Below are positions 1-5,396 of a stretch of 6,512 nt of DNA, in pieces. The stretch's first letter is position 1. Each line of letters starts with the position of its first letter. This stretch comes from Bacillota bacterium. Its GTDB lineage: Bacteria; Bacillota_A; Clostridia; Lachnospirales; Bianqueaceae. Where the stretch lies: NCBI GenBank assembly GCA_017420625.1, contig JAFOIR010000132.1:1-6512 (forward strand), in the 5' to 3' direction. Both the position numbers and the translations under genes were made by a program. Below the pieces are notes generated by a model. That model ran no database searches. It saw only the letters and a list, made by a program, of their open reading frames with translations, and was not told the origin of the DNA.

Positions 1-1800
1 AAGACTATCATAAAATTCACGCTTAATATCTGCAGAGAGCGTCTTCATCCTGGATCGGAAAGCTCCCTTCGGCACTAGTTTTCTAAGTGCTTTGGGCAGT
101 TTCAGTTTCAAAAGCGCGCTTTCCATCTTGGACTTTCCAAGGGCCAGCACCAGAAGTGAAGCAGCGATTCCGGCCAGCATTCCCTGCGGTCCGCTGGAGA
201 TCAGCGCCAGGCCGGATCCTCCGCATAAAAGCCCCACCAGAACAGAAATAATCGAATCGATCAGCCAGGTGAGCTCTTCTACAGCGAAGATCTCCTTGGA
301 ATCCAGTTGAATCTCAATCTCTTCCGCAGAAAGAAAAGTCGACAAGGACAGCGCTTTATAGGGCACATGATGCCGGACACAGATGGGGATGGTATACTCT
401 TCAAGCTCTCTGGCGACTGGTTTGATCCAGGCGGCGATGGGTTTTTTCATGAGTTCTGCTGCCCGGTCGCTTCGAAGAAAAGCGGGAATCTCTTTAAGCA
501 GAGCCTCATCTGTATCGACCAGGCGCGGGATCTCTCCGGCTCGCCATTTTTCAAAAATCGGTTCTGCTACTTCTTCCAGAATCGGATCAACCAGAACATT
601 GACGACATCCAGGTACAGATCCTGAATATTCTCCCGAACGATTGCCTCGACTGTATCAGACTGTCTCAGTTCATCCAATTCATTTCTGAAAAGCCGCATT
701 TCCTCATCGATCCGGCCGCTGTAGGCAAGTCCCTTTGCCACAGAGAATTCCGGTTCTGCACTGGAAATAAGTACCGCATCCGGGAACACTTCCTGGCACC
801 ATTCGTGGATCACTTCCATTCGGGAAACACCGCCCGTCAGGAAGATAAACTCCGGCATCTGTCCGGAAATCGCATTTTTGATGTTTTTCAGACTGACCGT
901 AAAAACATCGCGGAAGGAATGATGATCCAGAGAAGGCAGTTTCTGTTCTGTCAGATCTCTGGCAATCTTCCTGTCGATCGTGAGATTCAATTTCCGTGTT
1001 TTTCCATAGCGTATCAGAACGGTCTCACTGCAGTCGTTATCCTGGAAATAAGCTTCATCGGAAAAATATCGTTCCTTCAGTCGTCTGGCTTTGAATTCAC
1101 AGTAAGTTCTCCAGGGTTCGCTCTTTTCAAATACTTCCCGGATCTCCTGCGGTTTTTTGCTGTTTTGGATGGCTTTTTCGAGCAGCAGTTCGTCCATGAG
1201 TCCGCCGCCCAGCGCTACTTCGCCGCTCGTTTCGAACTGTTTTTCCTTGCCGCCAACGATATAGGCAAAGTCAGTCGTTGAGGAACCAATATCTACGACC
1301 AGCACCGGCTTGGAAAGGATGTCATATCCAACCTGCAGATGACGGGACTGACAGGCACTGACCATAGCCGCACGTGACTCAGATACAATCCTTGTCGGCG
1401 GGAACGAAGCCTTCTCAAAGATCGAGCGATACCGTTCTCTGGCATTTTTATCCCAGCCTGCCGGACATCCTACGTAAAAACAGGTGTCTGTTCCCTTGAT
1501 CAGATCTGCGTTTTGATAAAGCTGCCCCAATACCGCTCCGGCAAAGGCTCTGACATCTGCACTGACTGCTGGGTCTTTTAAAAACCGGCTCTTGAAGCGG
1601 AGTTTTCTCGTTACCGCATCCGCACTGTAGCAAGCCTGTTCACCTACCAGAATTTGTCCATCCTGTTCACGGCTGTAAGCCGTAATAAAGCTTTCTGTAT
1701 CGGCAACTCGCAGCATCTCGGGCTGTGATCCGGGGTCTTTTTCCAATCTGGCAACAGCGCTTTCTGCATCACCAAGGTCAAAACCGTAAAATCTTTCCAT
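1..1800 (-). CDS. Hsp70/actin-fold ATPase with C-terminal hydrophobic segment (3' end beyond window)
   Basis: The minus-strand frame is open for 600 codons from ATG at 1800-1798 to the window edge, so the C-terminus is missing. Hsp70-type nucleotide-binding motifs appear in order: phosphate-1 FDLGDAESAVA (residues 7-17), a VGCPAGW segment (110-116) in place of the usual TVPAYF, SESRAAMVSA (140-149) matching NEPTAAA, phosphate-2 VVDIGSSTTDF (168-178) and adenosine motif LTGGVSRM (321-328). The acidic residues D8, E141, D170 and D177 line up with D10, E175, D199 and D206 of Hsc70, so ATP binding and hydrolysis are plausible. No beta-sandwich peptide-binding domain is recognisable. Residues about 365-505 look helical and acidic, then come a hydrophobic Gly-rich stretch (512-555) and a basic tail (556-600). 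The start is supported by AAAGGAT just upstream and the 11-base gap to the upstream gene. Membrane association and a chaperone-like role are inferred; the substrate is unknown. It is not an ordinary DnaK and could instead be scaffolding or signalling ATPase. Confidence 0.85.
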   Translation of the reverse strand, partial: MERFYGFDLGDAESAVARLEKDPGSQPEMLRVADTESFITAYSREQDGQILVGEQACYSADAVTRKLRFKSRFLKDPAVSADVRAFAGAVLGQLYQNADLIKGTDTCFYVGCPAGWDKNARERYRSIFEKASFPPTRIVSESRAAMVSACQSRHLQVGYDILSKPVLVVDIGSSTTDFAYIVGGKEKQFETSGEVALGGGLMDELLLEKAIQNSKKPQEIREVFEKSEPWRTYCEFKARRLKERYFSDEAYFQDNDCSETVLIRYGKTRKLNLTIDRKIARDLTEQKLPSLDHHSFRDVFTVSLKNIKNAISGQMPEFIFLTGGVSRMEVIHEWCQEVFPDAVLISSAEPEFSVAKGLAYSGRIDEEMRLFRNELDELRQSDTVEAIVRENIQDLYLDVVNVLVDPILEEVAEPIFEKWRAGEIPRLVDTDEALLKEIPAFLRSDRAAELMKKPIAAWIKPVARELEEYTIPICVRHHVPYKALSLSTFLSAEEIEIQLDSKEIFAVEELTWLIDSIISVLVGLLCGGSGLALISSGPQGMLAGIAASLLVLALGKSKMESALLKLKLPKALRKLVPKGAFRSRMKTLSADIKREFYDSL

Positions 1801-1811
1801 TTCTTTATCCT

Positions 1812-2723
1812 TTACTTTTTACCGGCAAGTCCCTTTTTCAGAACTTTGTCTCCGGAAACAAGCGCAGGCCGCAGTGTTGCAATCTCCTGTCTGCCTGCGG
1901 AAAGCTTCTCATCGTATGGATCCTCCGGTCCGGTCTGGATCATATCAAACAGTTGCTTTTTATCTTCCTGATAATTCACGGTATCAATGCCTCTTTGATG
2001 CAGATAGAACTTCACCTTGCCTGCTTCCGAGAGGGCGTAGTCTCCATCTTCACTGACAGAAGCCTCCAGCAGGCCGGCGAAGAGTTCGATGGTTCCGCGA
2101 TCCATTCCTTCTGCATCTTTCTTCTTCTTTTCCTTCTGATCAAAATAATCCTGTTCCTTTGCTTCCGTGAGAGACTGTTCGATCACCATCACGACGGTTC
2201 GAAGCTCCCTGAAAAGGGCTTCCGGATCGAGATGCGTCTCTACTCTCAATTCACTCTCAGCGGTATGAGCAGGTTTTTTCAGTCTCAGTCCACCCAGGAA
2301 CAAAAACAATGCACCAAGAAGCAATACCAGCATATTCGCAAACGAGAACTTCATTCCTTTCTGGAACAGCGGCATTACATAAGATGCAACCGCCAGAATT
2401 ACGCCCAGACATATAAGGATCACCGCATAGATTCGGAACATACGGGCATCCTTCACATTTCCGCTTTTATCTTCCTTGACTTTTCGTTCCCATACTTCAG
2501 ATTCACCCAGGCAGTCTGTAAGTCCCAGCGAGGCCTTCGCTGTTTCAAAAAGGCTCTGTGCCATTCGCTTGGGTAATTCGCTTTTTTCTTCTTCCAGATA
2601 ACGGTACATCAGAAGATCCAGCTCTTTCGCCAGAATCTTCTGCGTCTTCTCCTGGTTCTTTGCTCCCGATAAAGATTTCAGGATCTTTTCCCGATCCTGG
2701 TCCAGACATTTCAATAACTCCAT
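1812..2723 (-). CDS. Two-helix membrane protein, predicted partner of the Hsp70-like ATPase
   Basis: This 303-residue protein belongs to no family I can name with certainty. Residues 1-68 are charged and probably helical or coiled coil. Two hydrophobic helices lie at about 96-119 and 128-147, followed by a basic GGLRLKKP boundary. The remainder (148-303) is soluble: a helix near 168-190, a Lys-rich linker EKKKKD (198-203), a compact segment with the motif SEDGDYALSEAGK (224-236), and a basic end (LKKGLAGKK). No signal peptide is visible, so both termini are probably cytoplasmic with a short external loop. The start is well supported: AAAGGAG lies 8 bases before the ATG, downstream of a consensus promoter. 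It is the first gene of the operon, and the Hsp70-like gene follows after 11 bases, which suggests tight co-expression and perhaps a physical complex. A membrane anchor, nucleotide-exchange or J-like helper role is possible, but no diagnostic motif such as HPD is present. Confidence 0.8.
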   Translation of the reverse strand: MELLKCLDQDREKILKSLSGAKNQEKTQKILAKELDLLMYRYLEEEKSELPKRMAQSLFETAKASLGLTDCLGESEVWERKVKEDKSGNVKDARMFRIYAVILICLGVILAVASYVMPLFQKGMKFSFANMLVLLLGALFLFLGGLRLKKPAHTAESELRVETHLDPEALFRELRTVVMVIEQSLTEAKEQDYFDQKEKKKKDAEGMDRGTIELFAGLLEASVSEDGDYALSEAGKVKFYLHQRGIDTVNYQEDKKQLFDMIQTGPEDPYDEKLSAGRQEIATLRPALVSGDKVLKKGLAGKK

Positions 2724-2758
2724 CAGGAAAACTCCTTTCCTTTTGTTCTTATTTTATG

Positions 2759-2787
2759 AATATACCTGCTTTTGGTTTCGCTGTCAA
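2759..2787 (-). promoter_or_regulatory. Sigma-A promoter of the membrane protein/Hsp70-like operon
   Basis: On the minus strand the -35 box is TTGACA (2787-2782), a perfect consensus, then a 17-base spacer, then TATATT (2764-2759) as the -10 box. Transcription would start near 2752, about 28 bases before the start codon at 2723. The quality predicts strong, vegetative expression unless repressed. No CIRCE-type heat-shock operator (TTAGCACTC N9 GAGTGCTAA) is present, so classical HrcA control is not supported. Confidence 0.85.
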
Positions 2788-2806
2788 CGTCCTTCTTTTA
2801 CCGCAA

Positions 2807-2830
2807 CTTTTGCAATCTCGGATGCAAAGG
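2807..2830. promoter_or_regulatory. Inverted repeat in divergent intergenic region, possible operator
   Basis: The half-sites TTTGCA (2809-2814) and TGCAAA (2823-2828) form a perfect 6-bp dyad with an 8-base spacer. One further matching pair lies at 2807/2830, beyond one mismatch. The dyad is centred about 50 bases upstream of the expected eda start point and lies upstream of both divergent promoters. This is a typical place for an activator of one side or a regulator of both. The protein that would bind it is not identifiable; a GntR- or LacI-type hexuronate regulator is a guess based on the neighbouring genes. Confidence 0.4.
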
Positions 2831-2836
2831 TCACAA

Positions 2837-2865
2837 TGGCAATTATTCTGTCTTTCTTCTATAAT
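2837..2865 (+). promoter_or_regulatory. Predicted promoter of the eda-kdgK operon
   Basis: A perfect -10 box TATAAT lies at 2860-2865. At the ideal 17-base spacing the -35 region is TGGCAA (2837-2842), matching the consensus at only three positions, and there is no extended -10 TG. Transcription would begin near 2872, giving a leader of about 38 bases. The weak -35 with a dyad just upstream suggests dependence on an activator, as expected for an inducible catabolic operon. Confidence 0.6.
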
Positions 2866-2895
2866 ATAAATCAGATTTGAACTTGATTTCTTTTG

Positions 2896-2901
2896 AGGAG
2901 G
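2896..2901 (+). promoter_or_regulatory. Ribosome binding site fixing the eda start
   Basis: AGGAGG lies 8 bases before ATG at 2910. It selects this ATG over the in-frame TTG at 2877, which is almost at the predicted transcription start and has no ribosome binding site. Confidence 0.9.
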
Positions 2902-2909
2902 AAATTTCG

Positions 2910-3548
2910 ATGCAAGATATGATGAACAAGCTCCATGACATCGGTATTATTCCGGTCGTCGTTTTAGACCGTGTAGAGGATGCACTTCCCCTGGCTGAAG
3001 CGCTGATCAAAGGTGGCCTGCCCTGTGCTGAAGTAACTTTTCGTACGGCAGCTGCGGAAGAAGGCATTCGCCGCATTTCCGAAGCATTTCCTGATATGAT
3101 CGTCGGAGCTGGTACTGTACTGACCACCGAACAGGCAGATCGTGCCATCGCAGCTGGTGCAAAATTTATTGTCAGTCCCGGTTTCAATCCGAAAGTTACC
3201 AAATATGTGCTGGATAAAGGCGTTCCCATGACACCTGGTGTCTGCACGCCCTCTGAGATCGAAGGTGCAATGGAACTGGGTCTTGATGTTGTAAAGTTCT
3301 TCCCAGCTGAACCGGCAGGCGGACTTCCCATGATCAAAGCATTGGCTGGTCCCTATGTTAACCTGAAGTTCATGCCGACTGGCGGTATCAATGCAAAAAA
3401 TGTTCGTGATTATCTTGCGTTCAACAAAATCATCGCCTGTGGCGGCAGCTGGATGGTCAAGGGTGATCTCATCAAAGCAGGCAAGTTTGATGAAATCGAA
3501 CAGATGGTTCGTGAAGCAGCGGCTATCGTAAAGGAAATCCGCGGTTAA
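2910..3548 (+). CDS. eda: KDPG/KHG aldolase (2-dehydro-3-deoxy-6-phosphogluconate aldolase)
   Basis: This cytoplasmic class I aldolase cleaves 2-keto-3-deoxy-6-phosphogluconate to pyruvate and glyceraldehyde-3-phosphate. Many members also act on 4-hydroxy-2-oxoglutarate. The 212-residue length is normal for the single TIM-barrel family. Known E. coli active-site residues recur with a constant offset of four: E41 and R45 in AEVTFRT, T69 in GAGTV, P90 in VSPGFNP, Schiff-base lysine K129 in VVKFFPAEP, and S180 in CGGSWM. The phosphate-binding PTGGI loop is at 156-160. The catalytic set is therefore complete. The start at 2910 follows a consensus ribosome binding site. kdgK begins 31 bases downstream with no terminator between, so the two are co-transcribed and perform consecutive steps, kinase first and aldolase second. 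With no gluconate dehydratase (edd) in view, the pair more likely serves hexuronate or pectin breakdown than a full Entner-Doudoroff pathway. Confidence 0.96.
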   Translation: MQDMMNKLHDIGIIPVVVLDRVEDALPLAEALIKGGLPCAEVTFRTAAAEEGIRRISEAFPDMIVGAGTVLTTEQADRAIAAGAKFIVSPGFNPKVTKYVLDKGVPMTPGVCTPSEIEGAMELGLDVVKFFPAEPAGGLPMIKALAGPYVNLKFMPTGGINAKNVRDYLAFNKIIACGGSWMVKGDLIKAGKFDEIEQMVREAAAIVKEIRG

Positions 3549-3579
3549 TCTTCCATAATAAGAAAAAAGGAGAAATATC

Positions 3580-4608
3580 ATGGCAAAAGTAGTCACTTTC
3601 GGCGAACTGATGATTCGTCTTCAGCCTTATAACTACGAGCGTTTCGTTCAGGCAAGCAACCTGGAATTTACCTTTGGCGGCGGTGAAGCCAATGTCGCTG
3701 TTTCCCTGGCCAACTACGGGATGGATGCCGTTTATGTTACCAAGCTTCCGGCCCATGCCATCGGCCAGTCTGCTGTCAACTCTCTTCGCCGGTATGGTGT
3801 AGACACTTCCAAAATCGTCCGTGGCGGCGACCGTGTAGGTATCTACTTCAATGAAAAGGGTGCTTCTCAGCGAGCCAGCGTCTGTATTTACGACCGCGCT
3901 CATTCTGCGATCGCAGAAGCCTCTCCTTCCGATTTCGATTGGGATAAGATCTTCGAAGGCGTGGATTGGTTCCACTTCACAGGCATTACCCCTGCTCTCG
4001 GCCCGAATATGGTAGAAGCCTGCAAACAAGCCTGTATGGCTGCCAAAGAACGCGGAGTCAAGATCAGCTGTGACCTGAACTACCGCGGCAAACTCTGGAC
4101 CAGAGCACAGGCCAGAGAAGCCATGACCGAACTTTGTCAGTATGTTGACGTCTGCATCTCCAACGAAGAAGATGCCAAAGACGTGTTCGGAATCGAAGCA
4201 GAAGCCACCGATATCACCGGCGGCAAGCTGAACAAAGAGGGATATAAATCAGTCGCCCGTCAGCTGGCTGAGAAGTTCCACTTTGAAAAAGTTGCGATTA
4301 CACTTCGTGAAAGCATCTCTGCTTCTGACAATGACTGGAGTGCGATGCTGTACGATGTCGCTTCCGACGAATACTGCTTCTCCAAACTCTATCATCTGCG
4401 CATCGTCGACCGTATCGGCGGCGGTGACAGCTTTGGCGGCGGTCTGATCTATGCCCTGCTTTCCGGAAAGACAACACAGCAGGCAGTCGAATTCGCTGTA
4501 GCAGCTTCTGCTCTGAAGCATTCTATCGAAGGCGACTACAACTTCGTTTCCGTAGCGGAAGTTGAAAAACTGGCCGGCGGAGATGGATCCGGACGCGTTC
4601 AGCGCTGA
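3580..4608 (+). CDS. kdgK: 2-keto-3-deoxygluconate kinase, PfkB/ribokinase family
   Basis: This kinase phosphorylates 2-keto-3-deoxygluconate with ATP to give KDPG, the substrate of the aldolase encoded just upstream. Its 342 residues match this kinase subfamily. The N-terminal PfkB signature reads FGGGEANVAVSLANYG (32-47), with the sugar-contacting GGGEAN. The C-terminal signature is DRIGGGDSFGGGLIYAL (277-293), with catalytic base D283 and the GGGD anion hole. CDLNYRGKLW (164-173) resembles the D-x-N-x-R segment of KDG kinases. Arg278 stands where most PfkB proteins have Thr, which I take to be subfamily variation. The start has AAGGAG 7 bases upstream. A 13-bp hairpin follows the stop, so it ends the operon. 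Assignment to KDG rather than another sugar acid or fructose rests on the eda linkage and the overall sequence character. Confidence 0.92.
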   Translation: MAKVVTFGELMIRLQPYNYERFVQASNLEFTFGGGEANVAVSLANYGMDAVYVTKLPAHAIGQSAVNSLRRYGVDTSKIVRGGDRVGIYFNEKGASQRASVCIYDRAHSAIAEASPSDFDWDKIFEGVDWFHFTGITPALGPNMVEACKQACMAAKERGVKISCDLNYRGKLWTRAQAREAMTELCQYVDVCISNEEDAKDVFGIEAEATDITGGKLNKEGYKSVARQLAEKFHFEKVAITLRESISASDNDWSAMLYDVASDEYCFSKLYHLRIVDRIGGGDSFGGGLIYALLSGKTTQQAVEFAVAASALKHSIEGDYNFVSVAEVEKLAGGDGSGRVQR

Positions 4609-4640
4609 TTTCCTGAAAACACAAGGAAATATTCATAAAT

Positions 4641-4690
4641 TCCGCCGCAAAAGACTTTACTTTTGCGGCGGACTGTTTTATAATTTTTTT
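4641..4690 (+). terminator. Rho-independent terminator after kdgK
   Basis: A perfect 13-bp stem is formed by TCCGCCGCAAAAG (4641-4653) and CTTTTGCGGCGGA (4660-4672), with a 6-base loop ACTTTA. A T-rich tract runs to about 4690, ending in seven consecutive T. It begins 32 bases after the kdgK stop and insulates the next gene from the eda-kdgK transcript. Confidence 0.9.
4656..4684 (+). promoter_or_regulatory. Possible promoter of the zinc-ribbon membrane gene, nested in the terminator
   Basis: TTTACT (4656-4661, four of six consensus bases) and TATAAT (4679-4684, perfect) are separated by exactly 17 bases. The start would fall near 4691, leaving a leader of about 84 bases. The elements overlap the terminator loop, its downstream arm and its T-tract. 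Because T-rich tracts often yield chance -10 matches, this is moderate evidence only, but no better promoter is visible between 4609 and 4774. Confidence 0.45.
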
Positions 4691-4774
4691 ATTCTAAATT
4701 ATGTTCGCAAGGCCAAGTGCCGTGCCGTATCACTTCGGATCGTACAGGCTTTGCAGGAAAGGATGGTATTACCT

Positions 4775-5317
4775 ATGGCATTTTGTCCTCAATGTGGTGC
4801 TAATGTAGCTGACGGTGTACCGAACTGCCCGCAGTGTGGTGCTCCGATGGGTGCTGCTCCCGCTTTTGATCCAAATCAGGGTCAGCAGAATCAGCAGTTC
4901 CAGCAGTATCAGCAGCAGCCTTATCAGCAGTATCAGCAGCAGCCCCCTTACGCGGCTCCGGTTCCCTATCCGGCAGTCGATCCGAAGGATCATACCGCTG
5001 AATTCGATGCAAAAGACATTTCTGACAACAAAGTCTATGCGATGGCTCCGTATCTGCTTGGTACGATCGGCATCATTATCGCTCTTCTGGCAGCTCAGAA
5101 ATCTGACTTCACTACCTTCCATGTACGTCAGGCTGTGAAAATCACGATCGTTCAGGTTCTCCTGATCTTCTGCTGCATCATCCCGATCCTTGGCTGGATC
5201 TTCGCAGGTGTCTGCAACGTCATCATCTTCGTCCTTGAGATCATCATGTTCTTCCGTGTCTGCAAGGGCAAAGCGATCGAAGTTCCGATCATCAGCAATT
5301 TAGGCTTCCTGAAATAA
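4775..5317 (+). CDS. Zinc-ribbon, Gln-rich, three-helix membrane protein (DUF4870-like)
   Basis: This 180-residue protein has three parts. An N-terminal zinc ribbon has C4, C7, C18 and C21 in two CPQCGA knuckles. A low-complexity linker rich in Gln, Tyr and Pro spans about 33-67. The membrane domain has hydrophobic helices at about 88-107, 121-141 and 142-162. A charged segment with FTTFHVRQA (112-120) lies between the first two helices; this FH.RQ feature is typical of small DUF4870/TIC20-like membrane proteins. The function of such proteins is not established, so none is assigned. The chosen start is ATG 4775, giving MAFCPQCG as in related zinc-ribbon proteins. GGA at 4761-4763 lies 11 bases before it, a little long. 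An in-frame ATG at 4763 would add four residues but has only a 4-base spacer after AGGA. The gene lies alone between two terminators, so it is probably monocistronic. Confidence 0.88.
   Translation: MAFCPQCGANVADGVPNCPQCGAPMGAAPAFDPNQGQQNQQFQQYQQQPYQQYQQQPPYAAPVPYPAVDPKDHTAEFDAKDISDNKVYAMAPYLLGTIGIIIALLAAQKSDFTTFHVRQAVKITIVQVLLIFCCIIPILGWIFAGVCNVIIFVLEIIMFFRVCKGKAIEVPIISNLGFLK
4892..4944 (+). repeat. CAG-rich tandem repeat coding the Gln/Tyr/Pro linker
   Basis: A 20-base unit, CAGCAGTATCAGCAGCAGCC, occurs identically at 4901-4920 and 4925-4944, a period of 24 bases. A degenerate start of another copy (CAGCAGTTC) lies at 4892-4900. It encodes QQYQQQPY and QQYQQQPP. Such in-frame repeats can expand or contract by slippage, changing linker length without breaking the frame. 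Confidence 0.9.
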
Positions 5318-5353
5318 TCTGATTCAGATTTTTGCCGAAGATACATTCAATGA

Positions 5354-5389
5354 AAAAAACTGGAAACTCATTTGAGCTTCCAGTTTTTT
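5354..5389. terminator. Bidirectional terminator between convergent genes
   Basis: AAAAAACTGGAA (5354-5365) pairs with TTCCAGTTTTTT (5378-5389), and CTCA/TGAG in the loop can extend the stem past one mismatch. Read rightward, the stem ends in a run of T for the zinc-ribbon gene. Read leftward, the A-run becomes a U-tract for the symporter gene, whose stop lies just 8 bases to the right. One structure therefore serves both genes. Confidence 0.9.
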
Positions 5390-5396
5390 ATTTCTT

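Noticed and set aside
307..1281. A 324-codon open frame on the plus strand
   Set aside because: It lies fully antisense to the Hsp70-like gene, whose minus-strand frame has clear family motifs. The plus frame gives a Phe/Cys/Arg-rich product with no recognisable domain.
1725..2576. A 283-codon open frame on the plus strand
   Set aside because: It is antisense to the two-helix membrane protein gene and the start of the Hsp70-like gene, with no good ribosome binding site or family features.
2877..2909. Upstream in-frame TTG start extending eda by 11 residues
   Set aside because: The AGGAGG at 2896-2901 lies inside this extension and is ideally placed for ATG 2910; active-site numbering also fits the shorter protein.
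2724..2909. Heat-shock operator (CIRCE) or riboswitch in the divergent intergenic region
   Set aside because: No TTAGCACTC-type repeat is found, and the short leaders (about 28 and 38 bases) leave no room for a riboswitch.
2964..4029. Overlapping minus-strand open frames opposite eda and kdgK
   Set aside because: Both lie opposite genes with complete catalytic motifs, and their products show no domain character.
4562..4774. Extension of the zinc-ribbon protein back into the end of kdgK
   Set aside because: It would translate through the kdgK terminator hairpin and places an unrelated basic segment before the zinc ribbon; the upstream ATG overlaps kdgK in another frame.
5316..5330. Perfect palindrome AATCTGATTCAGATT at the stop codon of the zinc-ribbon gene
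   Set aside because: The arms are short and AT-rich with a one-base centre. A short T-run follows, but the much stronger terminator 24 bases on explains transcript ending better.
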